Made by a program: the position numbers and the translations under genes
Part shown: piece after piece, positions 1 through 7,894 of the stretch
Position numbering within the stretch: position 1 is the first letter of the stretch
How the letters are laid out: every line of letters begins with the position of its first letter
DNA from: Streptomyces albipurpureus
GTDB lineage: Bacteria; Actinomycetota; Actinomycetes; Streptomycetales; Streptomycetaceae
Assembly: GCF_023701525.1 (NCBI RefSeq)
Contig: NZ_JAMQAW010000031.1
Coordinates: 55,343-91,482, forward strand
Length of the DNA stretch: 36,140 nt
Direction of reading: 5' to 3'
Notes under the pieces: generated by a model
Seen by the model: the letters and a program-made list of their open reading frames with translations, nothing else
Database searches by the model: none
What the model was told of the DNA's origin: nothing

Positions 1-14
1 CCCCTCTCACTGGT

Positions 15-40
15 GGGACCGCACGCTTCCGCGCGGTCCC
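15..40 (-). terminator. Hairpin terminator after the subtilisin-like protease
   Basis: A perfect 8-bp stem (GGGACCGC at 15-22 with GCGGTCCC at 33-40) encloses a 10-nt loop. It lies 46 nt beyond the stop codon of the minus-strand protease gene. There is no clear U-tract, which is usual for Streptomyces terminators. Whether it also serves a gene left of the window cannot be seen. Confidence 0.5.
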
Positions 41-85
41 GACCGATCGGGGAGGGCGAACCCGGCCGGGGCCGGAGGGAAGGTC

Positions 86-1618
86 CTAGCGGCGCACCGC
101 GTCCAGGGCGTCCGCGACACCCTCGCCGTAGAAGCCGTTCTTGCCCTTGCCGCCCGCGCACACCGCGTCGATGACACCGTCACCGTTGATGTCATAGGGG
201 TTGGTGCACGCCCGGTTGTCGGCCCCCGCGTACAGCAGGGCCTTCACCGCGGCCGGAGAGGCGTGCGGGTGCTTCGACTTGATGAGGGCGACCACACCGG
301 CGACATGCGGCGAGGCCATCGACGTACCGGCCTTGTAGCCGTACTTGTTGTTCGGCAGCGTCGACAGGATGCGACCGTCCGTGGCCGGGGCTTCGGGCTT
401 CTGGAAGGCGGTTCCATCGCCACCGGGGGCCGAGATGTCCACCACGCCGTTGCCGTAGTTCGAGAAGGAGGACTTCAGCCCCTTCGCCCCCAGCGAGGAG
501 GTGGTGACGACGCCCGGCAGCTGGGTCGGGATGTCCAGGCACTCGCTCGGATTGATGAGCCGGTCCACCGGAGTGGTGTCATTGGGGCTGGTGTTGTCCG
601 CGACCTCCTTGGACGCCAGGTCCGTGCGGCTGTTGCCCGCCGCGGCCACATTCACCGCGCCCTTGCGCTCGGCGTACCGGGTGGCCCGGGTGATCGCCTC
701 GACCAGAGCCTTCTGGTCGGGGTCGTTCTTGCAGTTGAACAGCCACGGGTCGACGTAGTAGCTGTTGTTGGTCACCTCGACGCCCCGCTCGGCGGCCCAG
801 ACAAAGCCGCAGACCACTGACTCGGTGTAGAAGAACCCGGCCGTGGTCGACACCTTGATGCCGGAGACCTTCACACCGGGGGCCACCCCGGTGACGCCGA
901 CACCGTTCTTGGCCGCGGCTATCGTGCCCGCGACATGAGTGCCGTGGTCGCTCTCGCCCACGCCCGGACGCCAGGAGCCGGCGGTGGTGTCCGGCTTGCC
1001 GGTGACGCAGTTCGCCGACGCGCCCTGGTCGAAGTTGGGGGCGAGATCGGGGTGGGTGTCGTCCACGCCCGTGTCGAGGACGGCGACGGTGACCTTCTTG
1101 CTGCCCAGCGACCTCTTGTGGGCCTGATCGGCCTTGATGGCCGGCAGACTCCACTGGAGGGGCTCCAACGGGTCCTGGGCGTCGTCCGCGACGGCCGCCG
1201 CGGACTTCGCCTCCTGAGCGGTCAGCGGCCGCTCGGATTCGATCGAGGTGTCCGTCGCGCTGGCCAGCGGCGCGGTCCGGGTGGCACCGGCCGATACGAC
1301 CCCCGCGACCTGGCGTATCTGTGCCGCGAAGGCCGGGTTCTGCGAGTGGACGACGATCACGCCTATCTGGTCGTAGGCGATGACCACCGATCCGCCCGCG
1401 CTCGCTATCGCCCTCTTCACCGACTTCGCCGTGTGGGAGCCGCTTTTGACGTTCACCACATACGACAGTCTCGGGCCGTCCGCCGCCACGACGGCAGGTG
1501 CTTCGGCAGGGGTGGCAGCCGAGGCAGCTCCCGCGGGCAGGAAGCCGAGCGAGGCCGTGAGCGCAAGGCCCGCGGGCAGTGCGATCGCTCGACGCCGCTT
1601 GGACCGCAGATGAGCCAT
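86..1618 (-). CDS. Secreted S8 family (subtilisin-like) serine protease
   Basis: This 510-aa preproprotein is an exported subtilase that should hydrolyse proteins outside the cell. Residues 1-34 form a signal peptide: RSKRRR charged start, hydrophobic core, then an AASA cleavage region. Residues about 50-150 look like an inhibitor-I9-type propeptide. The S8 catalytic domain runs from about 170 to 508. The triad is visible as Asp182 (AVLDTGVDD), His225 (DHGTHVAGT) and Ser433 (GTSMASPHVAG), with the oxyanion Asn329 in AAAGN. A DINGDGVID stretch at about 476-484 resembles an EF-hand calcium loop inserted near the C terminus. The ATG at 1618 is chosen because the signal peptide starts right there. 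The natural substrate cannot be told from sequence. The gene is divergent from the symporter operon. Confidence 0.93.
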   Translation of the reverse strand: MAHLRSKRRRAIALPAGLALTASLGFLPAGAASAATPAEAPAVVAADGPRLSYVVNVKSGSHTAKSVKRAIASAGGSVVIAYDQIGVIVVHSQNPAFAAQIRQVAGVVSAGATRTAPLASATDTSIESERPLTAQEAKSAAAVADDAQDPLEPLQWSLPAIKADQAHKRSLGSKKVTVAVLDTGVDDTHPDLAPNFDQGASANCVTGKPDTTAGSWRPGVGESDHGTHVAGTIAAAKNGVGVTGVAPGVKVSGIKVSTTAGFFYTESVVCGFVWAAERGVEVTNNSYYVDPWLFNCKNDPDQKALVEAITRATRYAERKGAVNVAAAGNSRTDLASKEVADNTSPNDTTPVDRLINPSECLDIPTQLPGVVTTSSLGAKGLKSSFSNYGNGVVDISAPGGDGTAFQKPEAPATDGRILSTLPNNKYGYKAGTSMASPHVAGVVALIKSKHPHASPAAVKALLYAGADNRACTNPYDINGDGVIDAVCAGGKGKNGFYGEGVADALDAVRR

Positions 1619-1893
1619 GGGTTCTCCACATCATCCATAACCACCGTCCAGGCACCGGGTGCGCTTGGACGCGTACATGACGAGCGAAGCTATCGCCGAT
1701 CTTGATTGCCATCAATGTTCGAGCGGAAACCGTCACCAAAAACGGCCGATGTTGAACCGGTCCGGCGCGCTCCCCGTGCCGTTGTCAGGAGGTGGAGCAC
1801 CATCACAACCCTCCGATGCCTCCTGAGAAGCGAAGGTAGTCCCCTTTGACCACTCTGCCAGTCCCCACCCCGCCCGCGTCACGAGGAGGATCA

Positions 1894-2274
1894 GTGGCAA
1901 CCGACGCAGCGCCGCCGCCCCACGGCGAGCCCGGACACGATCCCGCCCACCCCACCACCGAGGAGTTCATCGAGGTGCAGGAGAGTGCGGAGTTCGGCGA
2001 ACTGCGCCACTCCTACCGCTCCTTCGCCTTCCCGCTCACCGTGGCCTTCATCGCCTGGTATCTGCTCTACGTCCTGCTCTCCAACTACGCGGGCGACTTC
2101 ATGGGCACCAAGGTCTACGGCAACATCAATGTGGCATTGGTCTTCGGCCTCGCACAGTTCGCCACCACCTTCCTCATCGCCTGGCTCTACGCACGCCACG
2201 CGGCGGCGAGACTCGACCCCAAGGCCGAGGCGATCAAGACCCGGATGGAATCGCGCACGGAGGCAGGCGGATGA
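1894..2274 (+). CDS. DUF485 domain membrane protein (symporter partner, YjcH-like)
   Basis: This small inner-membrane protein (126 aa from the GTG at 1894) belongs to the DUF485/YjcH family, which is habitually encoded just ahead of acetate-type solute:sodium symporters. It has a Pro-rich cytoplasmic N terminus, then two membrane spans around FPLTVAFIAWYLLYVLLS and NVALVFGLAQFATTFLIAW. I chose GTG 1894 because GAGGAGGA lies 4-7 nt upstream. A TTG at 1846 in the same frame has only a weak GAAGG and is the alternative. The stop overlaps the next start as ATGA, so translation of the symporter is probably coupled to it. Its molecular role is not established. Confidence 0.88.
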   Translation: MATDAAPPPHGEPGHDPAHPTTEEFIEVQESAEFGELRHSYRSFAFPLTVAFIAWYLLYVLLSNYAGDFMGTKVYGNINVALVFGLAQFATTFLIAWLYARHAAARLDPKAEAIKTRMESRTEAGG

Positions 2275-3908
2275 GCGACACCCTCCAACTGGCCGCGACC
2301 TCCCTGGCCGCCCAGAGCGCCACCACCGAACACCGGCCGCTGATCATCACCCTCTTCGCGGCCTTTGTGGTGGCCACCCTCTTCATCACCATCTGGGCCG
2401 GCCGACAGACCCGCAGCGCCGCCGACTTCTATGCCGGTGGACGCCAATTCACCGGATTCCAGAACGGCCTGGCCATCTCCGGCGACTACATGTCCGCAGC
2501 GTCGTTCCTCGGTATCGCCGGCGCCATCGCGCTGTTCGGCTACGACGGCTTCCTCTACTCCATCGGATTCCTGGTCGCCTGGCTCGTCGCGCTGCTCCTG
2601 GTAGCCGAACCGCTGCGCAACTCCGGGCGGTTCACCATGGGCGACGTGCTCGCCTACCGGATGCGCCAACGCCCGGTCCGCACCGCCGCCGGCACCTCCA
2701 CCATCGTCGTCTCGATCTTCTATCTGCTCGCCCAGATGGCCGGCGCCGGTGTGCTGGTCTCGCTGCTCCTCGGCATCACCCATGACGGCGGCAAGGTCCT
2801 TATCGTCGCCCTGGTCGGCGTACTGATGATTCTCTACGTCACCATCGGCGGGATGAAAGGCACCACCTGGGTGCAGATGGTCAAGGCCGTCCTGCTCATC
2901 GCGGGCACCCTGCTGATCACCTTCCTGGTGCTGCTGAAGTTCAACTTCAACATCTCGGACCTCCTGGGCACCGCCGCTGAGAAGAGCGGCCACGGCGCCG
3001 CCTTCCTGGAGCCCGGACTCAAGTACGGCGCGACCGGCACCTCCAAACTGGACTTCATTTCCCTGGGTATCGCCCTCGTCCTCGGCACCGCGGGACTTCC
3101 GCACATCCTCATCCGCTTCTACACCGTGCCCACTTCCCAAGCCGCCCGCAAATCCGTCAATTGGGCCATCGGCATCATCGGCGGCTTCTATCTGATGACG
3201 ATCGCCCTCGGCTTCGGAGCGGCGGCCATCGTCGGGTCCACCGAGATCGTCGAATCCAACAAGGCGGGCAACACCGCGGCGCCGCTGCTGGCCCTCCACA
3301 TCGGCGGCACCGACTCCGCCGGCGGGGCGATCCTGCTCGCGGTGATCTCCGCGGTCGCCTTCGCCACCATCCTGGCCGTCGTCGCCGGCCTCACCCTCGC
3401 CTCGTCGTCCTCCTTCGCCCATGACATCTACGCCAATGTCATCCGCCGGGGGCAGGCCACCGAGAAGGAGGAGGTTCGCGCCGCGCGCTGGGCCACCGTC
3501 GCCATCGGTGTGGTCTCCATCGGCCTCGGCGCACTCGCCCGCGATCTCAACGTCGCAGGCCTGGTAGCCCTCGCCTTCGCGGTCGCGGCATCGGCGAACC
3601 TGCCGACGATTCTCTACAGCCTGTTCTGGAAGAGGTTCACCACCCAGGGCGCGCTCTGGTCCATCTACGGCGGGCTCACCTCATCCGTGGTGCTGGTGCT
3701 CTTCTCACCCGTTGTCTCCGGGAAGCCCACCTCGATGTTCAAGGGCATGGACTTCTACTGGTTCCCCCTGGAGAACCCCGGCATCGTCTCCATCCCGCTC
3801 GGTTTCCTGCTCGGCTGGCTCGGCTCGCTGCTCGGCAAGGAAGAGCCCGACAAGGGCAAGTACGCGGAACTGGAGGTCAAGTCCCTCACCGGCACGGGAG
3901 CCCACTGA
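2271..3908 (+). CDS. Cation/acetate-type symporter, SSS family (ActP/MctC-like)
   Basis: This 545-aa polytopic membrane protein of the solute:sodium symporter family probably imports acetate or another short monocarboxylate with a cation. The family stretch YAGGRQFTGFQNGLAISGDY followed by MSAASFLG near residues 53-82 is diagnostic for the ActP/MctC branch. I count about 13 hydrophobic spans along the whole length, and the C-terminal tail is short and charged. The ATG overlaps the DUF485 stop (ATGA), giving a two-gene operon that ends at a strong hairpin. The substrate is inferred from the family; pyruvate or propionate are possible too. Confidence 0.92.
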   Translation: MSDTLQLAATSLAAQSATTEHRPLIITLFAAFVVATLFITIWAGRQTRSAADFYAGGRQFTGFQNGLAISGDYMSAASFLGIAGAIALFGYDGFLYSIGFLVAWLVALLLVAEPLRNSGRFTMGDVLAYRMRQRPVRTAAGTSTIVVSIFYLLAQMAGAGVLVSLLLGITHDGGKVLIVALVGVLMILYVTIGGMKGTTWVQMVKAVLLIAGTLLITFLVLLKFNFNISDLLGTAAEKSGHGAAFLEPGLKYGATGTSKLDFISLGIALVLGTAGLPHILIRFYTVPTSQAARKSVNWAIGIIGGFYLMTIALGFGAAAIVGSTEIVESNKAGNTAAPLLALHIGGTDSAGGAILLAVISAVAFATILAVVAGLTLASSSSFAHDIYANVIRRGQATEKEEVRAARWATVAIGVVSIGLGALARDLNVAGLVALAFAVAASANLPTILYSLFWKRFTTQGALWSIYGGLTSSVVLVLFSPVVSGKPTSMFKGMDFYWFPLENPGIVSIPLGFLLGWLGSLLGKEEPDKGKYAELEVKSLTGTGAH

Positions 3909-3926
3909 ACCGCCCGGGCACCGCAG

Positions 3927-3962
3927 GGGGGCCAGGGCCAGGACTCCGGCGCCCTGGCCCCC
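3927..3962 (+). terminator. Terminator of the DUF485-symporter operon
   Basis: A 12-bp perfect stem (GGGGGCCAGGGC at 3927-3938 with its complement at 3951-3962) and a 12-nt loop follow the symporter stop by 18 nt. No U-tract follows. Confidence 0.7.
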
Positions 3963-3987
3963 GTCCCGCAGTTCGCGGCTCGGTCGA

Positions 3988-4009
3988 TTGTCAGACCCCT
4001 GACGTAGGC
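3988..4009 (+). promoter_or_regulatory. Candidate RecA-NDp/PafBC-type promoter upstream of moaA
   Basis: TTGTCAGAC, then exactly 8 nt, then TAGGCT matches the shape of the actinobacterial LexA-independent DNA-damage promoter (tTGTCRgtg-N8-TAnnnT). It differs at the two less conserved positions after TTGTCAG. The predicted start would give a 5' UTR of roughly 110 nt for moaA. An 8-bp inverted repeat (TGACGTAG at 4000-4007, CTACGTCA at 4027-4034) overlaps the -10 region. This is a motif match only. Confidence 0.4.
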
Positions 4010-4128
4010 TCGTAGGAACAGCAGGGCTACGTCACCGATGACACCAGCCGTCGGACCCTGTGCGCTGATGCCTCCGTACCCACCGGATTGACGGGCATCA
4101 GTCGGATTCATGGGGAAGGGGGCCCTCG

Positions 4129-5118
4129 GTGCTCGTCGATACCTATGGCCGGGTCGCCACCGATCTACGCGTCTCGCTGACCGACCGATGCAATCTCCGC
4201 TGCACCTACTGCATGCCGGAAGAGGGCCTCCAGTGGCTGGCCAAGCCGGATCTGCTCACCGACGACGAGATCGTCCGGCTGGTCCGCGTCGCCGTCACCC
4301 TGCTGGGGATCACCGAGGTCCGCTTCACCGGGGGTGAGCCGCTGCTCCGCCCCGGACTCACCGGGATCGTCCAGCGCTGCGCCGCGCTGGAGCCGCGCCC
4401 CAGGCTCTCCCTCACCACCAATGGCATCGGCCTCAAGCGCACCGCGGCCGCCCTCGCAGCCGCCGGCCTGGACCGGGTCAACGTCTCCCTCGACACCCTG
4501 CGACCCGATGTCTTCAAGACGCTCACCCGCCGTGATCGCCACGCGGATGTGGTCGATGGCCTCCAAGCCGCCCGGACCGCCGGGCTGACCCCGGTCAAGA
4601 TCAATACCGTGCTGATGGCCGGCCTCAACGACGACGAGGCACCCGAGCTGCTCGCCTGGGCCGTCGAGAACGCCTATGAGCTGCGGTTCATCGAGCAGAT
4701 GCCGCTCGATGCCCAGCATGGCTGGAAGCGCGAGGGAATGATCACCGCGGGTGACGTCCTGGAGTCGCTGCGCACCCGCTTCACCCTCACCCCGGAGGGG
4801 GACGACCAGCGCGGTTCCGCGCCTGCCGAGCGGTGGACAGTGGACGGCGGCCCTCATCAGGTGGGGGTCATCGCCTCGGTCACCCGCCCCTTCTGCCATG
4901 CCTGCGACCGCACCCGACTCACCGCCGACGGCCAGGTCCGCAACTGTCTCTTCGCCCGCGAGGAAACCGATCTGCGCGCCGCCCTGCGCTCTACGGCACC
5001 CGATGAGGAGATCGCCCGAATATGGCGGCTGGCGATGTGGGGCAAGAAGGCCGGTTCAGGTCTCGACGACCCCTCGTTCCTCCAGCCGGACCGACCCATG
5101 TCGGCTATCGGGGGCTAA
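4129..5118 (+). CDS. moaA: GTP 3',8-cyclase MoaA (molybdenum cofactor biosynthesis)
   Basis: This 329-aa radical-SAM enzyme performs the first step of molybdopterin synthesis, turning GTP into 3',8-cyclo-7,8-dihydro-GTP, which MoaC then converts to cyclic pyranopterin monophosphate. The N-terminal cluster is the Cys21-x3-Cys25-x2-Cys28 of CNLRCTYC. The SAM-binding GGEPLL is at 69-74. The C-terminal GTP-side cluster cysteines are Cys256, Cys259 and Cys273 in FCHACDRTRL...RNCLF. The protein ends in the conserved Gly-Gly pair that enters the active site. The start is GTG 4129 with a purine-rich GGGGAAGGGGG upstream. No other moa gene is in the window, so the pathway is scattered. A damage-type promoter motif lies upstream. 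Confidence 0.96.
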   Translation: MLVDTYGRVATDLRVSLTDRCNLRCTYCMPEEGLQWLAKPDLLTDDEIVRLVRVAVTLLGITEVRFTGGEPLLRPGLTGIVQRCAALEPRPRLSLTTNGIGLKRTAAALAAAGLDRVNVSLDTLRPDVFKTLTRRDRHADVVDGLQAARTAGLTPVKINTVLMAGLNDDEAPELLAWAVENAYELRFIEQMPLDAQHGWKREGMITAGDVLESLRTRFTLTPEGDDQRGSAPAERWTVDGGPHQVGVIASVTRPFCHACDRTRLTADGQVRNCLFAREETDLRAALRSTAPDEEIARIWRLAMWGKKAGSGLDDPSFLQPDRPMSAIGG

Positions 5119-5177
5119 GGCCGCACTCGCGCGGACAACCGGCGCCGAGGTCGGTACCACCCCGCCCGCCGCCCCCG

Positions 5178-5423
5178 CTATCTCCCGAGATCACCCGCGC
5201 CCGAGGCCTCCCACTCCTCCAGGGTCACGCAGTCCTTGAGAAAGCCGCGTAGATCAAGGAAGTTGGAGAGGTGCTCCCGATGTTCCTCGCACGCGAGCCA
5301 GGTCTTGCGGCGCTCCGGTGTATGCAACTTCGGATTGTTCCAGGCCAGTACCCATACAGCTGCGGCACGGCAGCCCTTGGCGGAACAGATCGGGGTTTCT
5401 TCGCTCACCAGGTCATTGTCCAC
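5178..5423 (-). CDS. Small Cys/His-rich conserved Streptomyces protein (unknown function)
   Basis: This 81-aa soluble protein carries Cys-x4-Cys (ICSAKGC), a central AWNNPKLHTPERRKTWLAC block and a CEEHREHL block. That is a pattern of Cys and His residues consistent with binding a zinc ion. Close homologues are common in Streptomyces and are sometimes labelled 'acetone carboxylase' in databases, a name this small protein does not support. The start is a GTG at 5423 without a visible Shine-Dalgarno sequence; a stable hairpin lies only 6 nt upstream of it. A second in-frame GTG is at 5408. Its function is unknown. Confidence 0.8.
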   Translation of the reverse strand: MDNDLVSEETPICSAKGCRAAAVWVLAWNNPKLHTPERRKTWLACEEHREHLSNFLDLRGFLKDCVTLEEWEASGAGDLGR

Positions 5424-5429
5424 AACAAA

Positions 5430-5467
5430 CGACGCCGAGCAGCCACGGGGGGAGCTGCCCGGCGTCG
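5430..5467 (-). promoter_or_regulatory. Stable hairpin directly before the small Cys/His protein gene
   Basis: An 8-bp stem (CGACGCCG at 5430-5437 with CGGCGTCG at 5460-5467) continues, after one mismatch, into GCAGC/GCTGC (5439-5443, 5454-5458) around a 10-nt loop. It ends 6 nt before the GTG start codon. It could be a translation-controlling leader or the end of a transcript entering from the right. Confidence 0.4.
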
Positions 5468-5630
5468 GTCCGTCGCTCCGACGGGGGATGCGGAGCGCGT
5501 AGGCAGTATGTCACGCGCAAAGGGGTCGGAGGCACTGGAACTTCATGATTGATCTGAGCTTTTCCAGAGGCTCAAGTGTGCTGTGAATCAACCCTGGTGG
5601 CAGTCGCTGCTGACTCCGAGGTCAGGCCTG

Positions 5631-5996
5631 CTACCGGTGTTGCCCGTCCGCGCCGAAGGCGGCTGCTTCCGGCTTGGGTTCCGCGTCCGCCGCTGGTGTG
5701 GGGGGCTCGACCATCGGCCGGATGGGCGTGGACATAAAGCTGGAAGGAAGCGAAGGCACGTTCTCCCGGCCGGCGTTGGCGATGACCACCGCGATATAGG
5801 GGAGCAGAATGCCGAGCACCAACGCCACGATGGCCACATGACGTTCCACGTTCCACAGGACGGCGCCGAGAACCACCGAGACGGTCCGCACGGACATGGA
5901 GATCACATAGCGCCGCTGTCGGCCGCGCACATCATCGGCGAGCCCCTGCCGGGCTCCGGTGATCCGGAAGACCTCCCCGTGAGCCTGCTTCCACAT
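5631..5996 (-). CDS. DUF3099 domain-containing membrane protein
   Basis: This 121-aa protein has the conserved opening FRITGARQGLADDVRGRQRRY, followed by two membrane spans (about residues 30-48 and 53-75) and a disordered Pro/Ala/Glu tail. That is the DUF3099 layout seen across actinobacteria. I chose the ATG at 5996, which has GGTGGA 5 nt upstream and sits just before the conserved block. The frame stays open to 6134, but those upstream residues look non-coding. The protein is likely an inner-membrane protein of unknown role. The 207-bp stretch between it and the Cys/His gene shows no further gene. Confidence 0.85.
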   Translation of the reverse strand: MWKQAHGEVFRITGARQGLADDVRGRQRRYVISMSVRTVSVVLGAVLWNVERHVAIVALVLGILLPYIAVVIANAGRENVPSLPSSFMSTPIRPMVEPPTPAADAEPKPEAAAFGADGQHR

Positions 5997-6213
5997 CACA
6001 TTCCACCGCCCGGTTTCGCAGTCGGACAACCCCTGGTCCTGACCCCTCACACGGTACGCCGCCGCTGCGACGGCTACGAGAGCGGGGCGGGGTCCGTGAT
6101 GCGTGCACGCACTGCGCCGTACCGCGTATGGCACCGCCCAACATGCGAGCTACACGTTATGGGCCGACACTGACGGCATAACTGCTCACGCAGAGCCGTA
6201 CGAGGAGGCAGCA

Positions 6214-6489
6214 ATGGGCTGGTTGTGGGCGATCATCGTGGGATTCGTGCTGGCATTGATCGCCAAGGCGATCCTGCCGGGAAAGCAGCACCTTCCCTTG
6301 TGGCTGGCCACCATCTGCGGTATCGGCGGTGCGGTGCTCGGCAACTGGGCCGCGGGTGGGATGGGCATCGAGGAGACCCCCGGCTTCGACTGGGGTCGCC
6401 ATGCGCTTCAGCTCGTCTTCGCCGTCGCCCTGGTCTTCCTGGGAGATCGGGCCTGGATCGCGCTGAAGGGCAACAAGCAGAGAGCCTGA
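6214..6489 (+). CDS. GlsB/YeaQ/YmgE-like small membrane protein
   Basis: This 91-aa protein has three hydrophobic spans: MGWLWAIIVGFVLALIAKAI, LATICGIGGAVLGNWAAG with its Gly-rich pattern, and LQLVFAVALVFLGDRAWIAL. This is the size and arrangement of the transglycosylase-associated/GlsB stress membrane protein family, whose biochemical function is not known. GAGGAGG lies 6 nt before the ATG at 6214, deciding the start; the same frame is open back to 6103. The gene is convergent with tyrS across a very strong hairpin. The 217 bp upstream contain its promoter and no other gene that I can support. Confidence 0.85.
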   Translation: MGWLWAIIVGFVLALIAKAILPGKQHLPLWLATICGIGGAVLGNWAAGGMGIEETPGFDWGRHALQLVFAVALVFLGDRAWIALKGNKQRA

Positions 6490-6494
6490 GCCCT

Positions 6495-6552
6495 GACACC
6501 ACGGCGGCGGCCGTACGGGCACCGTGTCCCGTACGGCCGCCGCCGTGGTGTC
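6495..6552. terminator. 25-bp perfect-stem bidirectional terminator (glsB-like / tyrS)
   Basis: Bases 6495-6519 pair without a mismatch with 6528-6552 around an 8-nt loop (CACCGTGT). It sits between the stop codons of two convergent genes, 5 nt after one and 18 nt before the other, so it can end both transcripts. Confidence 0.85.
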
Positions 6553-6570
6553 GACCCTCAGCCGTGCCGG

Positions 6571-7833
6571 TCAGCCCAGTTCGACCGCGGCCAGGTTCTT
6601 CTTACCGCGCCGCAGCACCAGCCAGCGGCCGTGCAGCAACTCAGCCGTTTCCGGCACCGCGTCCTCGGCCGTGACCTTGACGTTGTTCACATAGGCCCCG
6701 CCCTCCTTCACGGTCCGCCGGGCCGCCGACTTGCTCGCGGCCAGACCCACCGCCGTGAAGAGGTCGACCACCGGCGCCAGCTCGCTGACCTTGGCGTGCG
6801 GCAGCTCGGAGAGCGCGGCACGCAGCGTCGGCTCATCCAGATCCGCCAGCTCGCTCTGACCGAACAACGCCTTCGACGCGTTCATCACAGCCGCGCACTG
6901 GTCCGCGCCGTGCACCAGGGTCGTCAGTTCCTCCGCCAGCGACCTCTGGGCGGCCCGCGCCTGCGGACGCTCCTCGGTCAGCCGCTCCAGCTCCTCGATC
7001 TCCTCGCGGGACCGGAAACTGAAGATCCGCAGGAACTTGGAGACATCGCGGTCATCCGCGTTCAGCCAGAACTGGTAGAAGGCGTACGGAGTGGTCCGCT
7101 CGGGGTCCAGCCAGATCGTGCCGGACTCCGTCTTGCCGAACTTGGTGCCGTCTGCCTTGGTGATCAGCGGGGTCGCCAGCGCGTGCACCCCCGCTTCCGG
7201 CTCGACCCGATGGATCAGATCCGTACCGGCCGTGAGGTTGCCCCACTGGTCGCTGCCACCGGTCTGGAGCGTGCAGCCGTGCCGCCGGTAGAGCTCCAGG
7301 TAGTCCATTCCCTGGAGGATCTGGTAGCTGAACTCGGTGTAGCTGATCCCCGCGTCGGAGTTCAGCCGACGGGCGACCGCCTCCTTCGCGATCATCTTGT
7401 TGACCCGGAAGTACTTGCCGACATCGCGCAGGAAGTCGATCGCCGACAGCCCCGACGTCCAGTCCAGGTTGTTGACCATGGTCGCCGCGTACGGGCCCTC
7501 GAAGTCCAGGAACCGCTCGACCTGCCCCCGCAGTCGCTCGACCCAGAGGGCGACGGTCTCCGGAGCGTTGAGCGTCCGTTCGGAGTTCGGCTTGGGGTCA
7601 CCGATCAACCCCGTGGCCCCGCCGACCAGACCCAGCGGTCGGTTTCCGGCCAGCTGGATGCGGCGCATGGTGAGGATCTGCACCAGATTCCCCAGATGCA
7701 GGCTCGGCGCGGTCGGGTCGAAGCCGCAATAGAACGTGACGGGACCGTCCGCGAACGCCTTCCGCAATGCGTCCTCGTCAGTGGACAGGGCGATCAGCCC
7801 GCGCCACTGCAGTTCGTCGACGATGTCCGTCAC
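6571..7833 (-). CDS. tyrS: Tyrosyl-tRNA synthetase
   Basis: This 420-aa class Ic aminoacyl-tRNA synthetase charges tRNA-Tyr with tyrosine. The HIGH-type signature is HLGN at residues 46-49, and the KMSKS loop is KFGKT at 231-235. Tyrosine-site motifs YTEFSYQ and the downstream QGMDY...GGSDQWGN stretch are present, and the C terminus is an S4 RNA-binding domain (about 354-415, SKSAARRTVKEGGAYVNN). I chose GTG 7833 because GAAGGAGA precedes it by about 9 nt and the protein then starts MTDIVDEL as in relatives. The frame is open to 7875. It lies 61 bp downstream of tldE on the same strand, with a 7-bp hairpin in between, so read-through from tldDE is possible but a separate transcript is likely. 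Confidence 0.96.
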   Translation of the reverse strand: MTDIVDELQWRGLIALSTDEDALRKAFADGPVTFYCGFDPTAPSLHLGNLVQILTMRRIQLAGNRPLGLVGGATGLIGDPKPNSERTLNAPETVALWVERLRGQVERFLDFEGPYAATMVNNLDWTSGLSAIDFLRDVGKYFRVNKMIAKEAVARRLNSDAGISYTEFSYQILQGMDYLELYRRHGCTLQTGGSDQWGNLTAGTDLIHRVEPEAGVHALATPLITKADGTKFGKTESGTIWLDPERTTPYAFYQFWLNADDRDVSKFLRIFSFRSREEIEELERLTEERPQARAAQRSLAEELTTLVHGADQCAAVMNASKALFGQSELADLDEPTLRAALSELPHAKVSELAPVVDLFTAVGLAASKSAARRTVKEGGAYVNNVKVTAEDAVPETAELLHGRWLVLRRGKKNLAAVELG

Positions 7834-7863
7834 TTCTCTCGCATCTCCTTCGATAACAGCGTT

Positions 7864-7889
7864 GAGGGGGCCCATGAGCGGACCCCCTC
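7864..7889 (-). terminator. Weak hairpin between tldE and tyrS
   Basis: GAGGGGG at 7864-7870 pairs with CCCCCTC at 7883-7889 around a 12-nt loop, just after the tldE stop. It may end or attenuate the tldDE transcript before tyrS. No U-tract is present. Confidence 0.4.
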
Positions 7890-7894
7890 CGAGG

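Noticed and set aside
1782..1804. Second TTGTCAG motif, upstream of the symporter operon
   Set aside because: The spaced position lacks TAnnnT, so it does not match the damage-promoter pattern.
2187..3422. 411-codon minus-strand open frame opposite the symporter
   Set aside because: Composition (Gly/Asp/Glu/Arg/Gln-rich, no fold) is that of an antisense shadow; the symporter on the plus strand is certain.
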